Origin: Dallia pectoralis
Taxonomy: Eukaryota; Chordata; Actinopteri; Esociformes; Umbridae
Length of the DNA stretch: 64,000 nt
NCBI GenBank assembly: GCA_029465975.1
Contig: CM055758.1
Coordinates: forward strand, 9,023,375-9,087,374
Reading direction: 5' to 3'
Part shown: positions 37,640 through 51,214 of the stretch, piece by piece
Layout: the number at the start of each line of letters is the position of its first letter
How positions within the stretch are numbered: the first letter of the stretch is position 1
The notes under the pieces: generated by a model
Told to the model about the DNA's origin: nothing
Database searches by the model: none
The model's input: the letters and a program-made list of their open reading frames with translations, nothing else
Translations under genes and position numbers: made by a program

Positions 37640-39697
37640 CTCGGGGAAGTTGGTAGGACAACAGCAATACTCCGCGCCTCTTCCGTGAACTTCTAGTGAC
37701 GACGAGTCGCCCGTGAACGAACGACTCCGTTTGAACGGATCTTTATGCTGAACGTTGAGAGACAGTTCGCATTGGTTAAATGAGCCGTTTGGCTCACTGG
37801 TTTCCCATTTTGCCCAAACATATATGAGACGTTACAATAACACACATTAATGATTGCATCTTCGCGAAACACAAGTGGGCATTGTTGTGTTCAACACGTT
37901 TTTATCAAACGAGTCACACGTAAAACATCAAGGACAAGTACGATGCAACCTACTTGAAGATTCGTATTTCACGCTATAACATTGTATTTTGTAAGTGATA
38001 TGTTATTGTTAACTATGAGTTTTCTTTTGCAATGACGATGTTTGTGAGACATATAAGCCGGGCTTTTTAAGTGAACCGATTCACAAGAGCCGGGTCACCA
38101 AAAAGACTCGGAAGTGGTGTGGACTGTTCTCGATTGATGATTGGGTATTTATTTCTTCGCTAGATTTTTATCATAGGTTGGCATTCATTGTTGATGGTTC
38201 ATTACCGCCACATACTGTACTGGCGTAGGTCAAAGCCCGAAAGACACTAAATATTCCTGTCACACCCTGTTTCTCACATCTGTGTTGCTAATTATAATAT
38301 ATTTCTATATAATTTTAACTCAACTCCAATATCCCCTTTCTCCCCCATACCATCCAATTCCTCATAATACTCAGATCATTTTTCAGCATCAATATGTATT
38401 CACTGCTAAATTATAGGCAATATTAACACGTTCCCTTCAAATATTTTCATTCAGCCTCTTCCACTGGTGTGGAAACGAACTCCCTGGTTAAATCCCTAAT
38501 GTACCAATTTACCTCCAATATTTGCCCTCCGTTTGCACATTCACATGAGCCATTTTCACAAGTGTCCCAAATATATAGGACTGAAAATGATCAAGCATCT
38601 AGGGGCTAATTTGTGGAATGCCATAGGGAACCATGTCACGTCAGAGCTTTTACAAGTTTAAACTAAATAATAAATAGTTGTGTTCAGTTGTATGAAACAT
38701 GCATTTGTTTATGTTCAATTGACACATGAAGAAATGTCCTTCTCCTTAACCTCATAAACCAAAAATAAAACAGGCATTTTGTTGATGTTTTGCATTGTTA
38801 AATAAAGATAACTTTTATAGTATTTCACAACATTTACCAGAACTTATTTTGCTAAAATGCAGAATGTATATGTACAAACACAGGGCCCCCCTGCAGAGCA
38901 GCCACCATTCTATCTCTCTTTGGCGTCACTGAGATGGGTTGCTTTGTCCCACCACGAAAAGTATATTAGCCAGATATCAGTTCATGTTTAATGGTGTGAG
39001 GTTCTGATAGAAAAGTTAATTAGATCAAAACGTGTCAGGGGCCGGCCACTCATTCCGCATTTTCAAAGGCGTGAGTCTAATTTCTAGGAACTCCATAATC
39101 TTTGGACATCATAAATGTGCCGATGCCAAATGTCTATATACAGTGTGAGCAAATTTGGAATATCCACATTAATCATAGCCAGGTTTCATTCTTTTAAGAG
39201 TGGATGGGTTTATTCATTTAATTTAAAAGCGACTTTTTTATTTGCAAGTTGAACATGAATGACATCACTGAAGTCACAAGTTTTCCCTGCAATTGATGAA
39301 TTTATTGATCTTGCAACTCTTGGGAATTAAACCTCTGAGTAAACCTCTGGAGTGCATTTTGCTCAAGCATGTAGTGCCATGGTTTAGGATGTAGGATATA
39401 ATTCATGCATTGTGTACAGGGTATGATACATTGATTGGTTGTATTAACAAAAAGTATATGCTAAATTACAAAGGTATATAAACATTTTTCTTAGAAGGGG
39501 ATCTTGTTTTACAGTATTGATGCATAGATTGGTACACAGCATTTTGGAATTGAACTCTTCATATCCAAAATAATTGAGTGCAACTGAAAACCATATATGA
39601 AATAATGTGCAAATGTTCTGTCCACATGTGAAACAGAGAAATGCTAGAGATATGTTGTTGTCCTATTCAGAGCCTCTTCACTCAATCCTCTGTTTCT
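37640..39697. other. Intergenic stretch, smc5 promoter side to mamdc2 3' side
   Basis: The left part, next to the smc5 start codon, must contain the smc5 promoter. It has repeated GAGCCG/CGGCTC-type motifs between 37720 and 38110 of unknown nature. The right part is AT-rich and presumably mamdc2 3' UTR, with a possible minus-strand AATAAA near 39234. No additional exon is recognised. Confidence 0.45.
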
Positions 39698-42600
39698 TCA
39701 CTCAATGTCATTTGAGTTTCCAGGGATATGGGTTGTCTTTTTCACTTCAATGTCTGTGCAGAAAAAATCAAATGTATTTTTCCTTTTGTCCTTTGTAAAG
39801 CACATTGAATTGCTTCTATGTATGTATTGTGCTATATAATATATAATATAACATGATTATATGCTAATACAAACACAAATATAATACCTCGGCACGGCCC
39901 ACTTTCAAATACAATGTCATCAAGCGCTATGTCACTTCTTATTGAGGAACCTCTGACGGCCTCAAAAACGATCTACGACAATAAAAAAACAGACAAAGAA
40001 CGATGACAAACTGAAAAAATGTTTCTTGACTGAACAAGTCTTAAATAAGAATCTTCAAACTATTATCTGATTGGCCGAATCAGGGGCACTGTACAACTGA
40101 AATGCATTAGTCACATGCAAATATGTTAATTGACATGTCAACTTTTGCCTTGTTTAAAGGTGGTGTACATTTTATCAAGTGAAAAGGGATTGAAGGAAGT
40201 TTGCTTTTTCAAAACTTGCCTGATGCTGAAGATCACTTTGACATTCCACGGTGCCTCTCAACCAGGTAATGCTCTGCTCTCCGGCCCGTTTCCATAGCAA
40301 TACATCCTTTCCATCTTGCCTCAGATAGACGCTAAGCTCACCTGTACTGGAGCCGTACATGTGGTAAAAGAAATGCAGGCACTGGGGAACCCTGGACCCC
40401 CTCAGTGGACTGGAGAGTAACCGGGCTTTCTGACCAGGCAGCATGTTAGACGCCTCGATGTGCATGTAGTGACCTGATAAATAACGAGTTCGGCCGTGTC
40501 AAACTCCAACGATCCCGATATAACACGGACACAGACTACAGCGATGGCACAGTTACACTACAATCACAGGAAGTCTGGTTGGTATCCTCACCGAGTCCTG
40601 TGGTGTGATCTCCCATCGGGCCGGTGTACGAGGTTGGGGTTGGCCCTCTCATCATCATCCAGGCCGCCTGGTCGTTCTCCCTGTCCTGAATGTACCCACA
40701 GCGTCCCGCCTCGAAGTCACAGTGCCCAGTGGCCGACGGAGGAACACCTGCAGACAAGAACGGTAAGGACTCGCATGAGGCCCGGGGGGGTATCTGTGAT
40801 CAGGATGGTTATTAGATGGAAGGAGGGAGGGGGTATCTGAGATCAGGATGGTTATTGGATGGAAGGAGGGAGGGGGTATCTGAGATCAGGATGGTTATTG
40901 GATGGAAGGAGGGAGGGGGTATCTGAGATCAGGATGGTTATTGGATGGAAGGAGGGAGGGTGTATCTGAGATCAGGATGGTTATTGGATGGAAGGAGGGA
41001 GGGGTATCTGAGATCAGGATGGTTATTGGATGGAAGGAGGGAGGGGGTATCTGAGATCAGGATGGTTATTGGATGGAAGGAGGGAGGGGGTATCTGAGAT
41101 CAGGATGGTTATTGGATGCAAGGAGGGAGGGGGTATCTGAGATCAGGATGGTTATTGGATGCAAGGAGGGAGGGGGTATCTGAGATCAGGATGGTTATTG
41201 GATGGAAGGAGGGAGGGGGTATCTGTGATCAGGATGGTTATTGGATTGAAGGAGGGAGGGGGTATCTGAGATCAGGATGGTTATTGGATGGAAGGAGGGA
41301 GGGGGTATCTGAGATCAGGATGGTTATTGGATGGAAGGAGGGAGGGGGTATCTGTGATCAGGATGGTTAACTGATCAGAAGTATTACCTGCTGTGAACTC
41401 ACAGTCCCCAGGGGTCACGCTGATGTCGTCCAAAGCAACTGACCCGCAGCCCCAGAAGTTTCTACAGCTGCTGACAAACACAGCCTGCGCCCGAGACAAA
41501 ACAGAATCACGTTGAATTGCCGCATAATTCCTACATCCTCTGACTTACACCAGGTGTAATGGGGCAGCTGCTGGTGGTGGTGGACGACACAGTGGGACAG
41601 AACACAGCAACATCTACACAGAGTTGACAACTATACACACTGGATAGCGAGCATATAAGACAATCAGATGTGAGCAATGAGTGTATAATATACAGTAGGT
41701 AGATTTACAGTTGATAAATACCTGTACGGTTTCAGTAGGCCTTAGATACATAGAGATGAGCAGGGGGTTTAAGTTCAGTATATGGGGGCAGGTAGGATAT
41801 TTTCTGTTGATTTTGCTCTGGAAAGTGTTAACGTATAATGTCCGGAAGGCAAAGCTACATCTAGTTAATTCAGTTAAAATTTTATTTAGACTCTTCAAAG
41901 TTGTAACGTTGCAATCACACTGCGAAAGGAATATTTAGAAGCATTTTTTGAAATACCGTCTGACTAGTGTGTATGTTAAAAATATGAAACCTTTTGAACA
42001 GTTGCTTCTTACTAAGCTGGTAATATTGATAAAGATGTCTTGCTTAATCTTCCCAAGTCATAATTCGAGTGTTTGTTCCTCTCCAGGTCGCACTACAGGG
42101 ACTAATTTCACCAGGCCAAAAAAGCATTTTTTTCTAAAGACAACCTTTCTTAACAACTACAAATAAATAAAGAGGAAAAATAAATGACTTTTGTCAACAG
42201 AAATCTACAGCTACTGAAGCCCAACGTTTTTATATGTCATATGCATTTCATAATATATAACTTTGAGCCTTATACATATTTTACCTTTCTGACATCTCTA
42301 CCAAGACATGAGGAAATGTCAGCCACGTGTGAACTTATTGCACATCCATGCAACATAATGTGCCCTAGTCTGCGTCAGTCCCTGAGCAATAGATGACAGG
42401 ACATGCATAATGACGTTCTCTACCTCTAAATAATATCCGCTAGTGTCTCTTTGAGCAACTCAATAATTTACTGCTTTTTGCACTGAATGGACTCACAAAA
42501 AGTTACTATAGTCTGTCAGTAAACTGTACTGCTGTTGATTCAGCCAACCCGTGCGTAGTACTGATAATTACTTCAGTATTGTAAGCCTGCTACAATCACA

Positions 42601-45600
42601 TTGCAGAGTACCTTTTTGTTAGCACACTTATGCTGAACAACAGTATGTTATTTTGTTATTTTCTGCACGTTTCGATTGCCAAAGCATTTTGTCGTATAAC
42701 GCTCGAAAAGCTGACCAATAGTAATCTGAATTTCCACTTTCTGAGTCGTCAAGGCGACCAGTCAATAGAATCCTGTCTCTTACCATTTAGAACTAAGGTA
42801 CCATGAGTAGAAGGTTCATGGGAATTATGAACATCTCCTCTCCGTTTCATATCGGTGGTTTGAGGACTCCATGTCTGTTACTATCAGAGTTTAAGGTACA
42901 AACCTAAATATTTCCATTTGACCCATTTTAATCCATTTTACCCTGGTCGTCTGTGGACTCTGGATGTTAATTTCTGTTGCTATCCAGACTCCTCTGGACT
43001 TATAATTCTGGGTCCATATCTTCTCCTTTGTGGTTCCATTCTGATCCTGAAGGTAAACAACGAGAGCCTGTTCTGTTTGGACGAATCCCCGAAGAGAGTA
43101 GTAGAACCTCAGACAGTACTTCATGTTCCCAGGCAAAGGAGGCCCAAGCAGACGGCTAATATAGCCTACGCTTCGACTCAGCGGGGAGTGGGCCAGAAGG
43201 AACGACCCTGTGAGGAGATAAAACATTACAGAAAACAAACACAACACAAACTACAGAAAGTACAGAAAGGTTGTTCAGTCATTATGCTTCTGACATTTCT
43301 TTGTGATAAAAACAATCTTGTTTTGTGTTACTGTGGAGTGTTACCTGCCCATGTGGAGTGGTACCTGCCCATGTGGAGTGTTACCTGCCCCTGTGGAGCG
43401 TTACCTGCCCATGTGGAGTGTTACCTGCCCCTGTGGAGTGTTACCTGCCCATGTGGAGTGTTACCTGCCCATGTGGAGTGTTACCTGCCCCTGTGGAGCG
43501 TTACCTGCCCCTGTGGAGCGTTACCTGCCCATGTGGAGTGTTACCTGCCCCTGTGGAGCGTTACCTGCCCATGTGGAGTGTTACCTGCCCCTGTGGAGTG
43601 TTACCTGCCCATGTGGAGTGTTACCTGCCCCTGTGGAGTGTTACCTGCCCCTGTGGAGTGTTACCTGCCCCTGTGGTGAGTTACCTGCCCATGTGGAGTG
43701 TTACCTGCCCCTGTGGTGAGTTACCTGCCCCTGTGGAGTGTTACCTGCCCATGTGGAGTGTTACCTGCCCATGTGGAGTGTTACCTGCCCATGTGGAGTG
43801 TTACCTGCCCCTGTGGAGTGTTACCTGCCCCTGTGGAGTGTTACCTGCCCATGTGGAGTGTTACCTGCCCATGTGGAGTGTTACCTGCCCATGTGGAGTG
43901 TTACCTGCCCCTGTGGAGTGTTACCTGCCCCTGTGGAGTGTTACCTGCCCCTGTGGAGTGTTACCTGCCCCTGTGGAGTGTTACCTGCCCCTGTGGAGTG
44001 TTACCTGCCCCTGTGGAGTGTTACCTGCCCCTGTGGTGAGTTACCTGCCCCTGTGGTGAGTTACCTGCCCCTGTGGTGAGTTACCTGCCCCTGTGGAGTG
44101 TTACCTGCCCCTGTGGAGTGTTACCTGCCCATGTGGAGTGTTACCTGCCCATGTGGAGTGTTACCTGCCCCTGTGGAGTGTTACCTGCCCCTGTGGAGTG
44201 TTACCTGCCCCTGTGGAGTGTTACCTGCCCCTGTGGTGAGTTACCTGCCCCTGTGGTGAGTTACCTGCCCCTGTGGTGAGTTACCTGCCCCTGTGGTGAG
44301 TTACCTGCCCCTGTGGTGAGTTACCTGCCCCTGTGGTGTGGTCACCAGTCCTGTAGATGTTGGGCTTGACTGACACTCTCCTCCACGCGGATGCTTTGAT
44401 CTGATCCTGGGCGTAGCGGCAGAAACCCAGTTCAAAGTCACAGTTGGCTATGGACGTGTCAAAGGTTGGTTCTGTGGCAAGCATTAGACATATTTACAGG
44501 ATGAATCCAAATGCCGTTTAACGCAATGCTTTTCTCTTTTACGTGTTCACTCCATAGCATTTGTAAACGGTTCGATACGAGGACAGTGAGTAAAGACAAT
44601 GCGACGGAAACTGGAAGAAATAGAGCAAGCAGACGCACCGGTCTCCTCACTACAGAACTCAGGAGAGAAGGAGATGTCATCGAGTGCCACGTAGCCCCCT
44701 CTAGGGCTGTTGAACTCCACTTCAAACACCACCTGAAAAGAACAGGCTCAGAATGACCCCTTCCTACTTCACTTACAACTGCTGACGGAATGTGCAGAAT
44801 GGGGTGATTTCTAGGAATGTGGAGAATGTGGTGATTTCTAGGCCCGGCGCAAACTTGACATGCATTCTATCACCTCCACATCCCAAGTGGCTGAATGTCA
44901 AAGACTACTTTCCGGTGTCCCGAATTTCAGAGGTTGGAATATCTCACTACAGTGTCTAGAAGACTTAAGAACAAAAGCAGATTGGCTCTACACCCAGAAA
45001 AAAGAGCATTTGACTTAATGTACTCAATACTAAATCCAAATGTAACGTTTACTCCAGGGATAACCCCTCGCTGACCTGCAGAGGGTACGGAGCCTTGATG
45101 TCCACCTGTACAGGTACCCAGCCCACTGTGGGAGCAGTCCAGTCATCGAAGTTCTGGTCCACTGGGTCTGCTTTCCAGAGTTCCTGGTACTGACCCGACT
45201 GGTCCCGGGTGTAGACGGAGAAACGGTTTCCTCGCTCCCTGCCCCGGTGGTACTGGAAGCCCAGGCAGCCCGACATGGGTACCGTTGTAACTGGAGATGC
45301 CAGTTTGGCCACGTCCTGGAATGTCTTGGCAAGTGCCGAATCCACAAACATGTAGTGGCCTAGAAGGGCAATAACAGCGTAGCTTTTTACTGATGCCAAG
45401 ACGCTACAAACAAATGTTCCTTTATTCCCTTGTCCATTGTACATTGATATTGTACTCGTCCTTTAATCCATAGTTTACAAAGGTCTTACAATTTTATCTT
45501 TTCAGATGTCCAGTTTATAGAAAGCCTCTTGTCCTGTGTACACAATCCTGTTCCCTTTGAGTATTAACCCACGATGTCTGGCGTTAAGTGAAATACAAGT

Positions 45601-48007
45601 GTGAGTTGCTATGTCGTTGCTATGTCGTTGCTATGTGGTTGCTATGTCGTTGCTATGTCGTTGCTATGTCGTTGCTATGTCGTTGCTATGTCGTTGCTAT
45701 GTCGTTGCTATGTCGTTGCTATGTCCCCACCTTTCCCGTTGCCCAGTGAGTGGTCGTCAGGTAGGTTTCTCTCAGGGTCTTGGGCAGATCCTCCCCCTCT
45801 GTACCAGTTGGCATTAGTGTTCCACTGGTTGGTGTAGCCACACAAGTGGGAGTCCTCATAGTCACACTCTGGAGACAACAGCACAAAGCATTGAGGAAAC
45901 ACTGTGAGGAAGCGGACAGAGTGCTTCATGTATGAAATAACGCACATGGAAATTCTGCTATTGTAATTTAGCGGAATAGCCAAAAAATGTGCTTATTCAT
46001 GCTACATTTTCAATATCTGACAGCCACTAGGAAAATATTGTAAAATAATATAGAATAATAATTTTAAAAATATATAAACAAAATTCAAATGTAACTCATT
46101 TCAATAAAGAACACTTTGGGTCTTGGATTTAGATCAAATAGTTTGGATGACGAGCCGACTCGTGCAGGGATTTGTGGTTTTCCATGATGTCTTGTCTGTT
46201 GATAATTAGCATTTTTAATTTAAGAGTAAACTGAGCAAACATATTGATAAAAGTACCAAAAACAGAAAACACAAGTCTTTATCCGAAACCGTTCTAAAAT
46301 CCCGTATCCCTGGAGAATAAACGCTGGCACAATGTTTTGTACCATTTTGGTGTTTGACTGATGGGTTTTATTAGTTACACAATGACTGTGCTATTGAGCA
46401 AAGCCTCTATTATTGTAACTGCAGCATTGTTCCATTTTCTAACAGGCAATAGTTTCCTTTTATTTATAGACTGACGACAAACTAAACATTTAGTGTTAAC
46501 GATTCATAAACCCTACCTATATATATATAAGGAATTGTCGTTCTCTCACATTACAACCATTGCTAACTGATATGGAATGACGTCACGTCATACGGTGTGT
46601 GTGTTTTGTACGCGTGATTCTATGCGACAGCGGACTGATTGTCTATGTATAAATTGTCTATGTATAAATGTAATGACACACTAACCTAAGCAGTACCCAG
46701 AACTAATACGCATCTCGGAGATGGCCACACTGCTACCTGGGCGTTCCCCTAGTCTGCCTTCAATGACGATCTGATGAGAAACAGAGGTTCAGTAACGGCC
46801 CTCACTCAGTAATGATATAGAGTGGGTATACAGCTATAACGTGCCCCAGGTCCAGGTGTACCGTAGCTAAGGATACACTCCCGGCACCATACCACCACAT
46901 AAGTACAGAGTTCAGATTAGCCAACATGTTTAACTGGTATGTACGTGTCTTCCCTGTTCCGGAGAGTGTGGTTTTACCCTGTAGGCATCGGTGCTGTTCC
47001 TGAGGTCAATGTCGGAAACGAGCCAGCTGTCGGAGGTGGTCTGGGTGCTCCACAAGGCCCGGTCCAAGCTATCTCCTTCCCGTCGCTGGCGCACCTGAAG
47101 AGTGCTTGACCCAGAGAGTTGGTACACCAGCTTCAAGCAACTCCACTCTTCTTGTGCCAAAGGTGGGCCCAGCAGAACCGCCCTGCCTCCCCACTTGGAC
47201 CTGTCATCTCCCTCAGATATCGCCTCTCCCGCAGGCCTGTCCTTGTGCCCTTCCGGGTCCCCTGGGTCCACTGAGATCAAAGACTCTGAGAAGATAGAAA
47301 CAGAAAAAAGAAGAAAGGAACCAGATAATAAAAGGAAAACAGTTTTACGTGTGCCTATCTCAGAGCAAACAGAGTTTTTACAGACAAATGATGAGTGCAC
47401 AACTGTCAAAAAACAATGTGTTCTTATGTGCCCTTAATTCTGCTGTATGAATAAGGGCTTATGAAGAAAACCTGCAGTGAATGCCTAAAGCTGTTCTTTC
47501 AATGTCTCCAGATGTGTCCTGGATACAACACACTCCAGATGTTTCTCTCCTCTCCTTTTCTTTCTATCAAAGCAACAACTGTAGACACCACATCAACAAG
47601 TAATACAGTGGTAATTAGAGAATAGAATGCACTTTGTTCTCACTTTTTCCAAGAACAATAACTGGTTGTCATTTATTTCATTTCCACTTCCAAGGTTGCA
47701 TGCAAACTTATTTTAGGCACATTCGTGACATTAAAAGGAATTTGCCTTCCACTTGGTCTTGCTCTCCTACCATCTTTGTTGTGCGTCCAGCTCATAAAGT
47801 CTGTCTCTGACGTGTATCCGCAGGTGCTGGATGCAAAGGTACAGGAACCTGGCAGGTACCTGGTCAGTGCTTGTGCTGTGGCTGGGAGGAGGTAGGACAC
47901 AGAGATAGCATCCTGACACAGAAAAGCACAACCAGAAAATACACAACATGTACATAATGTAAATGCCAATACTCACCGAGCAGATGGAATAGGTAGAACG
48001 GGAGCAT
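39698..48007 (-). CDS. mamdc2: MAM domain-containing protein 2
   Basis: A secreted extracellular-matrix protein with tandem MAM domains; its molecular role is poorly defined (family knowledge). Coding exons 5' to 3': 47977-48007, 47771-47881, 46978-47285, 46686-46770, 45731-45868, 45076-45359, 44639-44732, 44325-44471, 42942-43207, 41388-41484, 40592-40747, 40220-40473, 39888-39972, 39698-39753. They join to 703 residues (human about 686). A short signal peptide starts MLPFYLFHLLATAQA. Four MAM repeats follow, each opening with a CxFE/CDFE-like motif (CTFASSTCGY, CDYEDSHLCGY, CDFELGFCRY, CDFEAGRCGY) and most closing with VALDDI/IALDDI. GDHTTGLG and GHYMHIEAS mark the fourth repeat. The second-last intron uses a GC donor (GCAAGT) at 40214-40219. 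The tail NDIE and the very short first exon rest on frame and splice logic. Confidence 0.94.
40788..41371. repeat. 43-bp G-rich minisatellite (mamdc2 intron)
   Basis: About 13.5 units beginning GGATGGTTATTGGATGGAAG and containing GGAGGGAGGGGG. The array fills most of the intron between the 41388-41484 and 40592-40747 exons and begins about 16 bases from the donor. Confidence 0.97.
43331..44336. repeat. 20-bp minisatellite, about 50 units, carrying the mamdc2 exon-8 splice donor
   Basis: Units are GTGTTACCTGCCCCTGTGGA with three variants (CCC-C/CCC-A and GGAGTG/GGTGAG). The array overlaps the end of the 44325-44471 exon. Read on the gene strand, units of the GGTGAG type carry CACCACAGGGGCAG plus GTAACT, exactly the exon end and donor. 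It fills about 90 percent of the intron. Long open frames across it are a by-product of the short repeat. Confidence 0.97.
45605..45724. repeat. 11-bp minisatellite (mamdc2 intron)
   Basis: About 11 units of GTTGCTATGTC lie immediately beside the donor of the 45731-45868 exon. The intron continues with unique sequence to the left. Confidence 0.95.
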
Positions 48008-50400
48008 CGTCGAATTAAAATCGGTAAAAATTAGGAGAAACGCTGAAGTACCTTCACTCTAAAGCCGGCAGTAGTGTGTGTGTGTGTGTGTGTTCACTAA
48101 ATCAACGCCAGTCCTGGTCCACCTGTCAGTATATATGGGTGTCTGTGTAGAATGAATGTGTATCAGCGGGCTTGTCAGTGTCTCCAGTTCACAGACTGGC
48201 AGCACACAGTGGAGACACAGATGAGAAGACAATGTCTGGACTGCTGTGCTTAGAGGAGGAGAGAGGAAAGGGGTGGAGGACTTCACAAATAATCTGTAAC
48301 AGACTTAGACTACACAACTACAAAAATATCTTCTATTCTCCCAGTTTCCCATTAAATGTTTGAGTATATTGATATGAATTGAAATTGGTATATGGAAAAT
48401 AATTTATTGGTATATTGAGGTAGCCATTAACGGACAGAGCTTATGTGTGTTTTTCTGCTGTTTATGTAATGTCTGTCATGTGGATTGAGTTGCAGAGAAA
48501 TTGTTATTGAACAGAACACAAACGTATTTCTTAGGAACTACCCACAATAAATAAGAAAGAATGTTTTTCTAACTGGATTACTGAAGGGACCTCAAAACAT
48601 CTGTTCACCAGGCCAGTCTCACTCTATCGCCAACTCTGACCCAAATATAGACACTGGCTACCTTAGAATTAGATCCAGTCCCCCCTTACACCTCCCACCT
48701 GGTCAAGAATAAACGGACAGCATTAACATTTATACAACGTAAGGGATCTTCTTGAGACACTAATTTGCCGTTATAGCAAATCAAATGGGCCCCGCCAATA
48801 TCTGAACTGCACTAACAATTATTATGAGGAGTTATAGTATGTCCTGGATATAATGACATGGTATTTTAGCAGATGCTCTTATCCAAAGAGACATGACTGC
48901 ATACTGTTTCATACTTTTCATGCTCTAAAGTATGAGCAGCTGGTGACCGGCTGACTGCACCAAAATACATCCATATTTAATAGTCTTTAGTGAGTAATCA
49001 CGCTATCATACTTTTTATAGCGTTTGAATAGACACTGTGCAGATGTTTCTAAGCCAATACCCTGATGCGTTCTGTTCTGCCTATCATTTGGTGAGGGGTG
49101 GAGGACCTACGAGATAACTACCAGTTTTAAACACAGCCCGCCATGCGACCTAAGCACGCTAAATGTTTTCGTCAAAGCTATGTGAATGACAGTTCCTTCC
49201 AGAACAATAATCCCCATTGAAATTCCCCAAAACGACTTGCTTCCGTGCACAAATTAGACAGTACATTGGGAATAATGTTTTTGAAAAACTAAATAATCAT
49301 GACTGGTTGTATTCATACCAGATCTGCAGTGCCAGGCACCAACATGATGGGCCTGAGTTCATGACCATGGTTTGAGTAATTGAGACCAGGGGCTGGGCCT
49401 AGATCAATATCTTCTCACGTGAGGACTCATTGACTCAGAGTTAAACTAAACAAATTCCAGACTGGCAGCACAGTGAATGAAATAGTGTCCTGCAGCGCCC
49501 CCTGTTGTATCGGTGCTGCAGTGCGTGTCCTGGGAAACGGTTTGGTCCTCATAATAATCAACATGTTATATGAGCAGTGGGGATGGATACGGTTTAGTTT
49601 TGCCATTTAGCTGAAATAGGAACATTCTTTGGACAAAAACATCTCAACGTCTTCGACTACTCTTAAGAATAAGAATAATAAAATGTGTGTGCTTGTATTC
49701 TCTCAACCAGTCATATTCCTAAAATAGCTTAATACATAATACAGGCATGCATACTTCCAGAAGAATATACATTATTCATGCCCACTCTTAAAATAGTACA
49801 GCAAATGTGTGTGACTGGGAGCATGACATTATGTGGTACACCAATAAAAATTATATTGTTTTATCAGCCAGGCTACTTCAACTTGGATCGATACAATTAA
49901 TACCCTTACATGGTGTTCATCAAGAATTAGATCAAATACATACAGGATGGGCAGTTTGGTCGAAAAGATTTCCTATTGGACACATTTCGGCTAAGTCCCG
50001 CCCCTTTTCGTTGTGTGCGCTTCTATGGAAGAAATGTTTCCCAACTCAATAGGATGACACCATATGTGCTCCAGTGCAGTCGAGTCGTGTAGGTGTGTTT
50101 GGACCTTGACAATATTATCCTGACATCAGACGGTATATTTTATTATATGATATAGGGGCCAGTGTGTACTATAATACGGTTGATATTGTGCTTACACAGG
50201 TGTTTTTCTGCAGGTGCATTGCGGGCAGGGTAGGTCCCGCAAACTACTCGGTTCTTACTGCTCCGACGAAACACTGTATCTGATGGCGAACAGCTGATTG
50301 GCCAAGAAACGGGTCGAATACATCCGCCACATCCCTATGGATATATGAAGAACCGCAGTCCTTTAAAACGCTTTGTGCGTCAGTAATCCGCTCCGAGGTC
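48008..50400. other. Intergenic stretch between divergent mamdc2 and apba1
   Basis: This is the head-to-head space between the mamdc2 start codon (minus) and the apba1 first exon (plus). It holds a (GT)n tract at 48073-48092 and a short fragment near 48872-48895 (TTTTAGCAGATGCTCTTATC) of a repeat common in fish. No further exon is recognised, and any shared promoter is not evident. Confidence 0.5.
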
Positions 50401-50532
50401 ATTATTGCAGGAGGAGCCCAGCGTGGATTAATCCGCCCATGCAAGTTGCCTGAAGGGACAGAGGTACTATGGCAGCAAAGATGGTGAAATAAATGACGGT
50501 TACGCGACGTGGCTCTTACAAGGGACGAACAG
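50400..50532 (+). promoter_or_regulatory. apba1: Probable non-coding first exon and promoter of apba1
   Basis: GACGAACAG is followed by the strong donor GTAAGG (50533-50538), preceded by CpG-containing sequence from about 50230. It would splice to the acceptor TTTGTCTACTTAG ending at 52698. The transcription start is inferred only. Confidence 0.5.
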
Positions 50533-50649
50533 GTAAGGCATGTTTATATCATGCAGGTGTACAGTGATTATTATGGTGGCCAATGGGTGAGTCTGAATAT
50601 ACGAACGGTCCCTTGCCCTGATTGGTCGGTTTGACCTGTGGATAATTTT

Positions 50650-51195
50650 ATTATTAGAGATAAAATACCGTTCAAAAGTTTGGGGTCACATAGAAATACA
50701 TGAACATGAAATTATAGATTCAATAACAAATGTAGTCATTGGCAAGGTTAGACATAATAATAATTGTGTCCTTCAAATGTTGCGTTGGTCAAATAATCTT
50801 ACATTTTCATGTTTTTTATAGCTTTTGGTATTCTAGTTGGGAATTTGTTGATGTAATCGGAAGAGATTTCATCCTATGCTCGCTATGCCTAAGGCACCTC
50901 CCAGAAGTTGGGTTTGCTTGATGGGCTATATTTACGTACCATATGGACAAGCTGCTACTACAACAGCTCAATAGGGTTGAGATTAGGGTAGCTTTTTTCT
51001 GATCGAAACACCTCAAACTTAGATTTGTCCATCCATAACACTTTTTACAATCTTACAATGTCCAGTGTCTGTGTTACTTTGCCCATCATAATATATATGG
51101 CTTTGTCTTTGCAACTCTGCAGAGAAGGCCAGCATCCCAGAGTTTCTTTTGCCCCTGTTTTTACATCAGCAGTGGTCACAAATTGCTTTTACCAA
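50650..51195 (-). mobile_element. Tc1-like transposon relic in apba1 intron 1
   Basis: It starts with TACCGTTCAAAAGTTTGGGG, an end sequence of a common fish Tc1-like family, and contains GACAAGCTGCTACTACAACA, GGTTGAGAT, AAACACCTCAAACTTAG and GCAGAGAAGGCCAGCATCCC, which match antisense transposase sequence (from memory). It is internally deleted, with no open frame. Confidence 0.7.
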
Positions 51196-51214
51196 CACCC
51201 AACCTGAACTACCA

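Noticed and set aside
42918..44279. Plus-strand open frames of 68-253 codons rich in CYLPLWSVTCPCG repeats
   Set aside because: They come from the 20-bp array; the real coding exons here are on the minus strand (mamdc2).
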